A program made the translations under genes and the position numbers. This document shows, piece by piece, positions 1-9,695 of a DNA stretch of 33,899 bases (positions are counted from its first letter, which is position 1; each line of letters begins with the position of its first letter). The notes below the pieces were generated by a model. That model was not told the origin of the DNA and searched no databases. It worked only from the letters and a program-made list of their open reading frames with translations. Source of the stretch: an uncultured Mycoplasmatota bacterium (lineage in GTDB: Bacteria; Bacillota_I; Bacilli_A; RF39; UBA660). The DNA is taken from the NCBI GenBank assembly GCA_946486465.1, contig CAMLTY010000011.1, positions 1 through 33,899 on the forward strand, read 5' to 3'.

Positions 1-45
1 TCTGTTATTTTATTTTTGAAATTGTTGGTTATTATAAATTGAAAA

Positions 46-453
46 TTAACAATTATATGTCTCAGGTACCATTAAAGCTTCTTCACTACCATCATCTGTT
101 AATCTAGTTAGATATAACTTTATATATTCTCCACCTATAGTATTACCATCTTCTTTTTTAGCACTTATCTCATAGTTTATATTTACATCTCCTGTTATTT
201 CACTACTTATACTAAAATCAAAGTACTCTCCAGGATTTAATCTTACCATACCTGTCTTATCTGTTGTTGGTAGGGCCCCATTTAGACTTATTGTATTATC
301 ACTCTCTTCATAACTCATTGTTATCGCTCCTGTTGTTATACTATTTATACTACCTTCTCTATTATAACTAAAAGCAGCATAACTTACTCCTACTATTGCA
401 ATTACCATTACTATTAACACCACTATTATTACTATGTTTTCACGTTTTTTCAT
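46..453 (-). CDS. TasA/camelysin-like exported protein, probably C-terminally truncated
   Basis: N-terminal basic + hydrophobic segment ending SYAAFSYN, then TGAITMSY and YFDFSISSE/INYEISAKK motifs seen in SipW-dependent/TasA-like small exported proteins. ORF stops abruptly after TYNC. Confidence 0.5.
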   Translation of the reverse strand: MKKRENIVIIVVLIVMVIAIVGVSYAAFSYNREGSINSITTGAITMSYEESDNTISLNGALPTTDKTGMVRLNPGEYFDFSISSEITGDVNINYEISAKKEDGNTIGGEYIKLYLTRLTDDGSEEALMVPETYNC

Positions 454-563
454 TTCATTTCAACTCCTCTTATTTTTTTATAGTCTTTCCCAAATTATTA
501 TCTTCTATACTATAATTAAATACTAACACATAAAATCCAAAATATCAAATATCTTGACATTAT

Positions 564-599
564 AAAAAGAATAGAACACTCCTCTACTCTATTCTTTTT
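564..599. terminator. Intrinsic terminator-like hairpin
   Basis: aaaaagaataga...tctattcttttt inverted repeat, 12-bp arms. Confidence 0.6.
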
Positions 600-688
600 A
601 CACTATGAAAGAAAGTAATATTATTACTTATATTTACTAAACTGCCCCCCCCCAGGTAACGCATTGTAAACCTGAAGTTTTAGAAAAA

Positions 689-730
689 TGACGAATTAAT
701 TTACCCCAGAATTGACGATTTATTTTACCC
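689..730. repeat. Short tandem repeats resembling IS21-family terminal repeats (transposon-end remnant?)
   Basis: tgacgaattaatttacccc (689-707) and tgacgatttattttaccc (713-730), two adjacent direct repeats. Confidence 0.35.
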
Positions 731-767
731 TGATAAACTAAATTAGCCACATTGATTACCTTCTTTC

Positions 768-1124
768 TTATCTTTCAAAATTATCTACTAATACTACAAA
801 ACCTATCTCACCTTTAGCTTCTCTAGCAGCTTGCCAACATGAACCTATATTAAAACCTCCATCTGGTAGCCATGCCATAACAAGATTTACTATAGTTGGT
901 AAAAAGAAAACAATAATTGCTGCTGCTATTTGCGAAATAAGTTTTCTAATAAAATGTTTCTGATCTGGATCAGTTATTACCTTTATAATTGTAATAATTA
1001 AACTAATAACCAAAATAATTGGAACAGCAAGACAAATAATATTAAATGCTGTCTGTGTTAAAGTTAAAATATTAACTAAAACATAATCACTACAAGCATC
1101 CGCTGTCGCTAAAATAAATGCCAT
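768..1124 (-). CDS. Small two-TM membrane protein, TrbC/VirB2 pilin-like topology
   Basis: 118 aa with two long hydrophobic helices separated by a short KVITDPDQKHFIRKL loop. Confidence 0.35.
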   Translation of the reverse strand: MAFILATADACSDYVLVNILTLTQTAFNIICLAVPIILVISLIITIIKVITDPDQKHFIRKLISQIAAAIIVFFLPTIVNLVMAWLPDGGFNIGSCWQAAREAKGEIGFVVLVDNFER

Positions 1125-1134
1125 CTAAAACACC

Positions 1135-1743
1135 TCACTTATTTTTCTTATTACTAACTGCTATTCCATCACCAACATCATAGATAGTAGTTATATAATT
1201 ATCATTATTCTTTAAAAATGTAATATAATCTTTTATCTTTCTTACTATTCCTCTTACATTTCTACTAGTAATTTCTTTTTCATTTTTATGAACAAGCCCA
1301 TGAAAGTACATATTATCAGTAATAATAAAACCATCATCTGTTAAATTTTTTTCAAATCTTTCAAAAAAATTAATATTTTGAGCCTTTGCAGCATCTATAA
1401 AGATTAAATCAAATTTCCCCTCTATTTTTGTTTTTAAAGCATCATTAAATATTAAAGTAATTCTATCTTCTAACTTCATATTCTTAATATTTTTTAACGC
1501 TTCAAGATATCTTGCCTCATCTCTTTCAATAGTTGTAACTTTTAAATTTGGGCTACATAAAGTCATCATTATAGCAGAATACCCTATTGCACTACCAATC
1601 TCTAAAACATTTTTAATTTGATGTTTTATAATAAAAGTAGTAAGAAAATCAATTCCTTCATTTTGCATAATAGGAATTTTATTTTCTATGGCATATCTTT
1701 TTATGTTTTTTATAAGAGTATAATCATCATTTACCATATCCAA
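1135..1743 (-). CDS. trmR: SAM-dependent O-methyltransferase, TrmR-like
   Basis: VLEIGSAIGYSAIMM and FDLIFIDAAKAQ motifs; located downstream of mltG as in Bacilli. Confidence 0.75.
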   Translation of the reverse strand: MDMVNDDYTLIKNIKRYAIENKIPIMQNEGIDFLTTFIIKHQIKNVLEIGSAIGYSAIMMTLCSPNLKVTTIERDEARYLEALKNIKNMKLEDRITLIFNDALKTKIEGKFDLIFIDAAKAQNINFFERFEKNLTDDGFIITDNMYFHGLVHKNEKEITSRNVRGIVRKIKDYITFLKNNDNYITTIYDVGDGIAVSNKKNK

Positions 1744-2792
1744 TCACCATTTTCTTTTAATTCTTGTACTTTTTCTTCATGTTCCCTAGCACTTTTAGTA
1801 AAATACACATTTCTATTTTTATCTGCTACAAAGTATAAATAATCACTTGTACTAGGATTAACAGTAGCATCTATACTAGATAAAGACGGATTACAAATAG
1901 GCCCTACAGGAAGTCGTCCTGCCATAGCACTACTTCTCGTATTATATGGGTTATAAGTATTAAACATTTCACTAGTTAAATCAGAATCCATCTCTTCTTG
2001 AAATGCATAATAAGTAGTAACATCACTACCAAGATTCATTCCTTGTTCTAATCTATTATTAAATACACTTATTATTAATCTCCTATCTTCATCCTTTACT
2101 CCTTCTAACTCGGCTATACTAGCTAGAGTTATAATACTATGAATATTACTATTCTCTAGTTTACTCTTATATGGTGCTAACTTTGCTTCTTCTTCATCCA
2201 AAAGAGTCCTTATAATCTCTTCACTAGTTAAATTAGTTTTAATAAATTCATAAGTATCAGGAAAAAGATAACCTTCTAGTGGATAATATATATTTTCATC
2301 TAAAATACTATCCGTTAAAAACCAATAATCATTTATTAAATTATTTAATAGATTAGAATCTCTAATTGTATTTAAAAATTCCTCACTAGTTATATTTGTA
2401 TTTTCTTCTATAACTTTAGAATAATCTTTTACTGTTTGTCCTTCTTTAAAAGTTAATCTAACAACATCCTCATTGGTTCCACCTTTTTCTAAGATAGAAA
2501 CAATCTCTTCTAAATTCATACTTTTATCTAAAAGATATGTCGATGCTTTAAGGCTACCTATATTATTTAATTTCAAATAAGCTTTAAAAAAGAACTCATT
2601 TCTTATTAATCCTTTATCATAAAGTGTCTTAGCTATATTACTTGTAGACATTCCTTCAGGTATAACAACTTCAATATTAGCATTACTACTACTATCAATT
2701 GGACTTATATTATATTGATAATAAATAAAACTTATGATTAAAAGCAAACCAAGAAAACCAAGTATTAAAGCTAATATGCGTGTTTTCTTCAT
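1731..2792 (-). CDS. mltG: Endolytic transglycosylase MltG (YceG-like)
   Basis: N-terminal TM; LASIAELEGVKDEDRRLIISVFNNRLEQGMNLGSD and YNTRSSAMAGRLPVGPICNPSLSSIDATVNP. Confidence 0.92.
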   Translation of the reverse strand: MKKTRILALILGFLGLLLIISFIYYQYNISPIDSSSNANIEVVIPEGMSTSNIAKTLYDKGLIRNEFFFKAYLKLNNIGSLKASTYLLDKSMNLEEIVSILEKGGTNEDVVRLTFKEGQTVKDYSKVIEENTNITSEEFLNTIRDSNLLNNLINDYWFLTDSILDENIYYPLEGYLFPDTYEFIKTNLTSEEIIRTLLDEEEAKLAPYKSKLENSNIHSIITLASIAELEGVKDEDRRLIISVFNNRLEQGMNLGSDVTTYYAFQEEMDSDLTSEMFNTYNPYNTRSSAMAGRLPVGPICNPSLSSIDATVNPSTSDYLYFVADKNRNVYFTKSAREHEEKVQELKENGDWIW

Positions 2793-2812
2793 ACTGCCAA
2801 TCCCCTTTATTA

Positions 2813-3124
2813 CTAAGCCGCATTACCTTCAGTGCTATTTCCACTATCCCCTGTTTGTGCTCTAACTTCTTCTTGAATTGTTTCAAGAATCTTTTCTATT
2901 ACTTGCCATTCTTTCTCAGTTTCAATAGGATCTAACTTAGTAGAATCAGTTCCTGGATAATACACACTTGCATATACTTGAACATTTCCTTTATCATCTA
3001 AACTATTATCTGTATATACTATATAACTTTTCTTAGTTTCTTCATTATCAAAGGTAAAAAGTACATCATAAACAGTTTCTTTGCCATATTCATCTCTTAA
3101 TTTAAATTGATTTTTTCCATCCAT
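2813..3124 (-). CDS. DUF1292 (YrzB-like) protein
   Basis: Size, acidic composition and position between ruvX/yqgF and mltG. Confidence 0.7.
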   Translation of the reverse strand: MDGKNQFKLRDEYGKETVYDVLFTFDNEETKKSYIVYTDNSLDDKGNVQVYASVYYPGTDSTKLDPIETEKEWQVIEKILETIQEEVRAQTGDSGNSTEGNAA

Positions 3125-3125
3125 G

Positions 3126-3542
3126 TTATTTTCTCCTTTTATCTAAAAATGATTGTAATATAATTGTAGCAGCTACTTTATCAATAACCTTCTTGCGTTT
3201 TTTTCTACTAGTATTTCCTTCTAATAAAAGAGATTCAGCACTTTTTGTAGTTAAACGTTCATCTTCTAAATAGATAGGAATATTAAGATTAGATTCTAAA
3301 AACTCTTTAAATTTAAGAGTAGCTTCTGCTCTTTCTCCTAAAGTATTATTCATATTTTTAGGCAATCCTAAGACAAGTGCTTCTATATTAAATGATTCTA
3401 TAATAGATTTTAATTCTCCTAAACAAGATTCAGGATTATTATCATGATGCAAAACTTTATAGGATGTTGCAATTAAAGCAGTTTTATCGCTAATAGCAAG
3501 TCCTATAGTTTTAGTACCCAAATCAAGACCTAAATATCTCAT
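3126..3542 (-). CDS. ruvX: Holliday junction resolvase RuvX/YqgF
   Basis: MRYLGLDLGTKTIGLAISD; VLGLPKNMN; EDERLTTKSAE. Confidence 0.93.
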   Translation of the reverse strand: MRYLGLDLGTKTIGLAISDKTALIATSYKVLHHDNNPESCLGELKSIIESFNIEALVLGLPKNMNNTLGERAEATLKFKEFLESNLNIPIYLEDERLTTKSAESLLLEGNTSRKKRKKVIDKVAATIILQSFLDKRRK

Positions 3543-3787
3543 TATTTATTTAACATGCTTGTAAGTAAAACTTCAATTATTTTACTTCTATCTATTGTCT
3601 TAATTTTACTTCTAGCATCTTGATAACTTGAAATATAACCTAAATCGCCACTAATTAGATAACCTACTATTTGATCAATTGGATTATAGCCTCTTTCTTT
3701 CAATGAATTATAAACCTCTAGAAGTACTTTATGAACTTTAGCTTGATCATTACTAACTAGTTTAAATAATCTTGTTTTATCATCCAT
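3542..3787 (-). CDS. ireB: IreB family regulatory phosphoprotein (DUF965, YrzL)
   Basis: LKERGYNPIDQIVGYLISGDLGYISSYQDAR; first gene of the conserved operon. Confidence 0.9.
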   Translation of the reverse strand: MDDKTRLFKLVSNDQAKVHKVLLEVYNSLKERGYNPIDQIVGYLISGDLGYISSYQDARSKIKTIDRSKIIEVLLTSMLNK

Positions 3788-3854
3788 AGTATCACCTCAC
3801 TACAATTACTAAAATAAGTTTAGCATTTTTTTATAATAAGTTCAAGTAAAAGCG

Positions 3855-3883
3855 AAAAAAAGCATATGGAATGGTTCATATGC
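3855..3883 (-). terminator. Intrinsic terminator, minus strand
   Basis: gcatatg-gaatggtt-catatgc hairpin; T7 tract on the minus strand. Confidence 0.8.
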
Positions 3884-3913
3884 ATATTACTTATATTATT
3901 ATTTTATCAAGAT

Positions 3914-4258
3914 TTACATATATAAATGTCTAAAATCATCTTTAATAGTCCTAAGATGAAATTTACCTTCCCTACCATCTTTGCTTAAAAGAAGATATAT
4001 TAAAGAAATAATAGTTACTACATAAAGTGTTACTAGTAATAAACTCTCAGGTGAATCTTTTTGTCTTTCAAAAAACTTTTGCAACTTAGTATCTTTTTTT
4101 CTAGTGAAAATATATATAATTTTATTAATTATGGTACAGATAAAAATCTGTAAATTACTAATAGTTAAAGAAAATCCTACCATAGCATAATGAATAGGTA
4201 AAAATATTTTTTTAATAGTTTCATTATGCATAACCCTTTCTATTATTGAGTATAACAA
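3914..4258 (-). CDS. Hypothetical membrane protein
   Basis: 114 aa with hydrophobic segments; no family recognised. Confidence 0.5.
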   Translation of the reverse strand: MLYSIIERVMHNETIKKIFLPIHYAMVGFSLTISNLQIFICTIINKIIYIFTRKKDTKLQKFFERQKDSPESLLLVTLYVVTIISLIYLLLSKDGREGKFHLRTIKDDFRHLYM

Positions 4259-4278
4259 AAATAGATGGATTTTACCAT

Positions 4279-6096
4279 CTATTCTGAAACACTTTCAAAT
4301 TGTGAGTTGTATAGTTCGGCATAGAAACCATTTTTCTTAAGTAATTCATCATGGGTTCCTTGTTCTACGATATCGCCATCTTTCATTACTAATATAAGGT
4401 TAGCATTTTTAATAGTAGAAAGTCTATGAGCGATAACAAAGCTTGTTCTACCTTCCATTAAGTTATCCATAGCTTGTTGGATTAATTGTTCCATTCTGGT
4501 ATCTACACTACTTGTCGCTTCATCCAAAATCAAGATTTTAGGGTCTTTAAGGATAACTCTGGCGATAGTTAATAACTGTTTTTGACCAGCTGATACGTTA
4601 TCACTTTCTTCATTTAGAACCATATCATATCCTTCTGGCATTGTTCTAATAAAGTGATCAACATGAGAGGCAATCGCTGCATCATATACTGCTTCATCAT
4701 TAGCATTTAAATTACCATAACGAATATTTTCTTTTATAGTATCACTATAAAGCCATGTATCTTGTAAAACCATACCAAAGAGACTTCTTAAATCATCACG
4801 TTTCATATCTCTAATATCAACTCCATCTATCTTAATAGAACCTGCGTTAACATCATAGAATCTCATCAATAGTTTTACAATAGTTGTCTTACCAGCTCCT
4901 GTTGGTCCAACAATGGCAATCTTTTGTCCTTTATGCATCTTAGCACTAAAGTCATTGATAATGATTTTATTTTTATTATAACCAAACTTAACATCTTCAA
5001 AAGTTACAGTATTACCGAGTTTTTCTAAGTCATAAGTAACTTTCTTAACATCAGGCACTTCTTCTTTTTCTTCTAAGAATTCAAAGACTCTTTCGGCAGA
5101 TGCTACCATTGACTGAATCATATTACCTATTTGGGCAATTTGAGCAAGTGGATTCATAAAGTTTCTGATATACTGAGTAAATGATAAGATATCTCCAACC
5201 TCTATTTTATTTTGAATAACTAAATATCCTCCTAAAATAGATATTAAAACATAACCAATATTACCAATAAAATTCATAATTGGATGCATCATACCAGAGA
5301 AAAATTGTGACTTCCATGCTGAATTATATAATTTCTCATTAGTTTTACTAAAATCTTCTATAGTCTTTTCTTCACCATTAAATAATTTAATAACAGTGTG
5401 TCCTGAATAAGCTTCTTCAATTGTACCATTGATATTTCCTAAATACTTTTGTTGATTTAAAAAGTATTTTTGAGAATGTTTCATAATAAAACTCATCATA
5501 AATAAAGCGATTGGGACAATTACTAGAGTTACTAAAGTCATTAGAGGACTTATTGTTAACATCATTACTATTACACCTATTAAAGTTGTAACAGAAGTTA
5601 ATATCTGTGATATAGATTGATCTAAACTCTGTGATAAAGTATCGACATCATTTGTTACTCTAGATAAAATCTCTCCTGTTGTTTTACTTTCAAAATAAGA
5701 AAGAGGTAATTTATGCATTTTATGAGATATCTGCTCTCTTAAATTAAAAGTAACTTTTTGGTTCACACCACTCATTATGAAAGATTGTAAATAAGAGAAT
5801 ATGGCACTTATTATATATAATGATAAAAGAGTTAAAAGGATAGTTCCAACTTTAGAAAAATCTATACCATTAGTAGTACCTGTTACTTTACCAACAAGGC
5901 CATTAAATATCTCTGTAGTTGCTTGTCCTGATATTTTAGGACCAATTATTGAAAATACTGCACTACAAATAGCAAAGATAATAACAAAGATTAAACTTAT
6001 TTTATAATTACCTAAATATTTAAGTAATTTCTTTAAAGTGCCTTTAAAATCTTTAGCTTTTGCAGTTGTTCCCATTCCCATTCTTCCACTAGGCAT
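4279..6096 (-). CDS. ABC exporter half, TM domain + NBD (catalytic-type Walker B/H-loop)
   Basis: GPTGAGKT, NVSAGQKQLL, ILILDEATSSVD, IAHRLST. Confidence 0.93.
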   Translation of the reverse strand: MPSGRMGMGTTAKAKDFKGTLKKLLKYLGNYKISLIFVIIFAICSAVFSIIGPKISGQATTEIFNGLVGKVTGTTNGIDFSKVGTILLTLLSLYIISAIFSYLQSFIMSGVNQKVTFNLREQISHKMHKLPLSYFESKTTGEILSRVTNDVDTLSQSLDQSISQILTSVTTLIGVIVMMLTISPLMTLVTLVIVPIALFMMSFIMKHSQKYFLNQQKYLGNINGTIEEAYSGHTVIKLFNGEEKTIEDFSKTNEKLYNSAWKSQFFSGMMHPIMNFIGNIGYVLISILGGYLVIQNKIEVGDILSFTQYIRNFMNPLAQIAQIGNMIQSMVASAERVFEFLEEKEEVPDVKKVTYDLEKLGNTVTFEDVKFGYNKNKIIINDFSAKMHKGQKIAIVGPTGAGKTTIVKLLMRFYDVNAGSIKIDGVDIRDMKRDDLRSLFGMVLQDTWLYSDTIKENIRYGNLNANDEAVYDAAIASHVDHFIRTMPEGYDMVLNEESDNVSAGQKQLLTIARVILKDPKILILDEATSSVDTRMEQLIQQAMDNLMEGRTSFVIAHRLSTIKNANLILVMKDGDIVEQGTHDELLKKNGFYAELYNSQFESVSE

Positions 6097-8296
6097 TTTC
6101 TAACTCCTCCTTTGTAAGTTGAGACTCAGCTATTTCACGATAGACAGAGCAATTTTTAAGTAAGTCTTTATGAGTACCAATACCAACTACTTTACCTTCA
6201 TCAAGTACTACTATTTGATCTGCTTTTAGTATTGTATTAATACGTTGAGCGACAATAAAGATAGTTGAGTTTTTAGCATATTCATATAAGGCTTTACGAA
6301 GTTCAAAATCAGTCTTAAAGTCAAGGGCAGAGAAACTATCATCAAAGATATAAATCTCTGGATCTTTAGCGATAGCACGTGCGATAGAAAGTCTTTGTTT
6401 TTGTCCACCAGATACGTTTGTACCTCCTTGACTAATAGGACTCTTATAACCTTCCTTTTTAGCTAGTATGAACTCTTCTGCTTGAGCAATTCGTGCTGCT
6501 TCTATCATTTTCTCATCAGGCATATCTTCATTACTATATTTAATATTAGACTCTATGGTACCTGAAAATAATACACCTTTTTGAGGAACATAACCAATTT
6601 TATCATGTAAATCACTCTGTTTAACATCTTTAACATTTATACCATCAACTAATATTTCTCCTTTAGTAACATCATATAATCTTGGTATTAAGTTAATTAA
6701 AGTACTTTTACCACTACCAGTAGAACCAATAAAGGCTGTAGTTGTTCCTGGTTTTGCCGTAAACGTTACATCAGTAATAACATCCTCATCACTATCAGGA
6801 TATCTAAAACTAACATTTTTAAACTCAACAAGTCCTTTAATTCTCTTACTAAATGTTTTAGGTTTCTCTGGATCCCTAATAGAAAGATCTGTCTCTAATA
6901 CTTCCATAATACGATTTGCAGATACATTAGCACGTGGTAGCATAATAGAAAACATTGATATCATCAAGAATGACATAATTATTTGCATTGAGTACTGGAT
7001 AAAGGCTAACATATCTCCAACTTGTAATAAGCCATCATCTATTTTATGAGCTCCTATCCAGATAATTAGAACAACAATACCATTCATAATAAACATCATA
7101 CCAGGCATCATTAAGTTCATTACCCTATTAACAAATAGGTTTGTTTTCTTTAAGTTAGTATTCGCAACGCTAAATCTTTCTTCTTCATATTTTTGATTAG
7201 AGAAAGCTCTAATAACAGGAATCCCTGTAATAATTTCTCTTGTTACTTGGTTTAATTTATCAATAAGTTTTTGTACTCTCTTAAATTTAGGCATAGATAG
7301 AGCGAATAAAGTAAATATTAATGTTAAGACACAAACTATTCCTAACCAAATAATATAAGTCATTGATGGAGCGGTTTCAAATACCTTTCTAACTGCACCA
7401 AAAGCAATTATTGGGGCATAGATAAATAGTCTTAAGGTCATAATAATCATCATTTGTACTTGTTGAATATCATTGGTACTTCTAGTAATTAATGATGAGA
7501 TACCAATAGTTTTATATTCAGCTGTACCAAAGTTTAAGACTTTTGTAAATTCTTTTCTTCTTACTCTTTTAGATAGGCCAGAACCAACTCTAGCACCTAA
7601 TAAGACTGTAAGAATTGTTGATGCTACACTTATTAGAGAAAGTCCTAACATCTTAAGGCCTGTAATTATAATGTAATTAGTTTGAATAGCATCAGTATCA
7701 AGTCCAACTTCGACATATTCTAATTTAATAGCAGAAACAGCACTTTGACTTATAATACTATCTGGCATTGAAGAAAATTGTTCATTAATAGATTTTCTCA
7801 TCTCATTAAGTTCATCTGCAGGTAACATTTCAATGATATCAATTATAGCCATATTTTGCATAGACTCTGGCATATCTTTTTTAATTTCATTTTGAATGTT
7901 AACTGCTTCACTCTCTTTACTTGTTAACATATAATCAACTAATATTGCTTTCTCCAAGTCACTATTAGACTTATCTTCATCATTAATGACATAGACCGGT
8001 TCTTCATCTAAAATATCATAGTCATGTTCATCACTTTTCTTAGTGATTAACTCATAATTAGATAAAATCTCTTTTTTGTCTTTATCACTTACAAAAAGTA
8101 AAATCTCGTCTAACTTAGATTTTCTAACTACTTTAGGATTAACTTCTTCTATTCCACCTTGTTGTACTCCTACGTTAATAATATTAGAAGTATACTGAGG
8201 TATAGTTAAATCACAGTTCGCTTGAACTATTAGTAGTAAAATAATTAGAATAACTGATAAAATATTATCTTTTAAATATCTAAATATTTTTAACAT
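6089..8296 (-). CDS. ABC exporter half, TM domain + NBD with degenerate Walker B/H-loop and large extracellular insertion
   Basis: GSTGSGKST, NVSGGQKQRLS, IYIFDDSFSALD, VAQRINT; ~150 aa insert after the first TM helix. Confidence 0.92.
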   Translation of the reverse strand: MLKIFRYLKDNILSVILIILLLIVQANCDLTIPQYTSNIINVGVQQGGIEEVNPKVVRKSKLDEILLFVSDKDKKEILSNYELITKKSDEHDYDILDEEPVYVINDEDKSNSDLEKAILVDYMLTSKESEAVNIQNEIKKDMPESMQNMAIIDIIEMLPADELNEMRKSINEQFSSMPDSIISQSAVSAIKLEYVEVGLDTDAIQTNYIIITGLKMLGLSLISVASTILTVLLGARVGSGLSKRVRRKEFTKVLNFGTAEYKTIGISSLITRSTNDIQQVQMMIIMTLRLFIYAPIIAFGAVRKVFETAPSMTYIIWLGIVCVLTLIFTLFALSMPKFKRVQKLIDKLNQVTREIITGIPVIRAFSNQKYEEERFSVANTNLKKTNLFVNRVMNLMMPGMMFIMNGIVVLIIWIGAHKIDDGLLQVGDMLAFIQYSMQIIMSFLMISMFSIMLPRANVSANRIMEVLETDLSIRDPEKPKTFSKRIKGLVEFKNVSFRYPDSDEDVITDVTFTAKPGTTTAFIGSTGSGKSTLINLIPRLYDVTKGEILVDGINVKDVKQSDLHDKIGYVPQKGVLFSGTIESNIKYSNEDMPDEKMIEAARIAQAEEFILAKKEGYKSPISQGGTNVSGGQKQRLSIARAIAKDPEIYIFDDSFSALDFKTDFELRKALYEYAKNSTIFIVAQRINTILKADQIVVLDEGKVVGIGTHKDLLKNCSVYREIAESQLTKEELENA

Positions 8297-8904
8297 AAAT
8301 CCTCCTTCTTAACACACCCATATTTTAAAATATCTAGTTGTTCATAATAGTCTTTAAGTATCTCTTCATCAAGACTATCACTTTTTAACAACTTAATTAA
8401 TGTTACCATCAATAGGTGCATATTAATGGCAAAAATTACTTCAATATGACGTCTAGCCTTATCATTAAGTAATTCTAAATTAATGTTAGGAATAAGTTCT
8501 TGTAAAAGTCTCTTATCTCTAAAACCAAAGGTTCTTTTAGACTCTTCCATAATAGTGACATTTTCTAAAGATTTCTTAAAGAAGTTAATATTATTATTTT
8601 TAAAGGAATTATAACTTTCTTCAATGTTATCTTGAAACATCTTAAAAAGGTCTCCTTTATTTTTTATTAAGTCTTTTTTCATATTATTACTAAGTATTTC
8701 CCCATATTGTTCTAAAAGATAGAAATACAAGTCTTTTTTATCTTCAAAATACATATAGAAACTTCCTCTAGAAATACCTGCTTCTTTAATAATTCTATTA
8801 ATAGAGGCATCATTAAAATTATTAAGGGAAAACTCTTTAAAACTAGCATCTATTAGCTTTTTCTTTTTTAGATCATTTAATCTTAAGAATGTATCACTAG
8901 GCAT
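8290..8904 (-). CDS. TetR family transcriptional regulator
   Basis: KKLIDASFKEFSLNNFNDASINRIIKEAGISRGSFYMYFEDKKDLYFYLLEQYG. ATG at 8904 preceded by GGGAGGGAG is a better start than the track's TTG at 8919. Confidence 0.93.
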   Translation of the reverse strand: MPSDTFLRLNDLKKKKLIDASFKEFSLNNFNDASINRIIKEAGISRGSFYMYFEDKKDLYFYLLEQYGEILSNNMKKDLIKNKGDLFKMFQDNIEESYNSFKNNNINFFKKSLENVTIMEESKRTFGFRDKRLLQELIPNINLELLNDKARRHIEVIFAINMHLLMVTLIKLLKSDSLDEEILKDYYEQLDILKYGCVKKEDLC

Positions 8905-8932
8905 TAGACTCCCTCCCAACAGTCACTATATC

Positions 8933-8961
8933 ATTATATGTGACAACTTGTCATATGTCAA
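8933..8961 (-). promoter_or_regulatory. Sigma-A promoter with embedded TetR operator palindrome
   Basis: Minus strand TTGACA-17 nt-TATAAT; spacer contains TGACAAGTTGTCA (8941-8953), a perfect odd-length palindrome. Confidence 0.85.
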
Positions 8962-9023
8962 CAAAAAAATAAAAAGTAAGTAAAATTACCTACTTCTCAA
9001 ACTTATTTATTAATATTTTAATT

Positions 9024-9233
9024 TTATCTTTTTCTTGTTTTTGGTTCATTATCACTTTCAATTTGTTCATTATCACTCTCACCATCAAAACTAGGAGTGT
9101 TTTCTTGCATGCTAACTTCTTTATCAGATAAAGATTTGGGTGGGTTTTGTTTTTTACCAATATAATTTATAGGTATTCCTAATTCTTTTGCTACTTCATC
9201 TATTAATCTAGATAAATTCCCATTCATATCCAT
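9024..9233 (-). CDS. Small hypothetical protein with disordered charged tail
   Basis: ORF with internal ATG at 9233 preceded by GAAAGGTAG; repeats ESDNE. Confidence 0.5.
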   Translation of the reverse strand: MDMNGNLSRLIDEVAKELGIPINYIGKKQNPPKSLSDKEVSMQENTPSFDGESDNEQIESDNEPKTRKR

Positions 9234-9240
9234 AATCTTA

Positions 9241-9681
9241 CTACCTTTCAATATTATTAATTTTTTTAAATATTTTTTCGCTTTTACTTATTCCTTTAAC
9301 AACTCTTGCATTCATTTCCAACAATATATTTAAAGGAATCTCTTTTTCTCTTTCTAAATATTGTTTTAAATATTGTAATATACCAAACTGTCCTATAATA
9401 ATTGCAAGATTATCATTAGTTGGATTGTTAAGTGCAATAGATGCTTCTTTAGATATTGCTTTATAACTTCCTTGTAATGTCAAATAACAATTATGTCTTA
9501 CGTCTAATCTAGATATATGACAAATAGTGTTCTTTTCACCAATTTTAGAAGCCATTCCTACCATTAATAATGTTTTAACTGCTTCATCTTCTGGAATAGG
9601 TTCTTTATTATTAAAATACTCATCTATTTTAGCGATATGTTTTAATAAAACTTCTTTGCTATCAACTTTTTCTTTTTGCAT
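9241..9681 (-). CDS. Hypothetical cytosolic protein
   Basis: 146 aa ORF in a three-gene minus-strand cluster. Confidence 0.6.
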   Translation of the reverse strand: MQKEKVDSKEVLLKHIAKIDEYFNNKEPIPEDEAVKTLLMVGMASKIGEKNTICHISRLDVRHNCYLTLQGSYKAISKEASIALNNPTNDNLAIIIGQFGILQYLKQYLEREKEIPLNILLEMNARVVKGISKSEKIFKKINNIER

Positions 9682-9695
9682 AACTTCATCCCCTT

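Noticed and set aside
1618-1842. Plus-strand 74-aa ORF overlapping trmR/mltG
   Set aside because: Antisense to two well-supported genes; no family or SD evidence.
5801-6007. Plus-strand 68-aa ORF inside the ABC transporter gene (also 7473-7676, and minus-strand 6226-6408)
   Set aside because: Shadow ORFs within confident coding regions.
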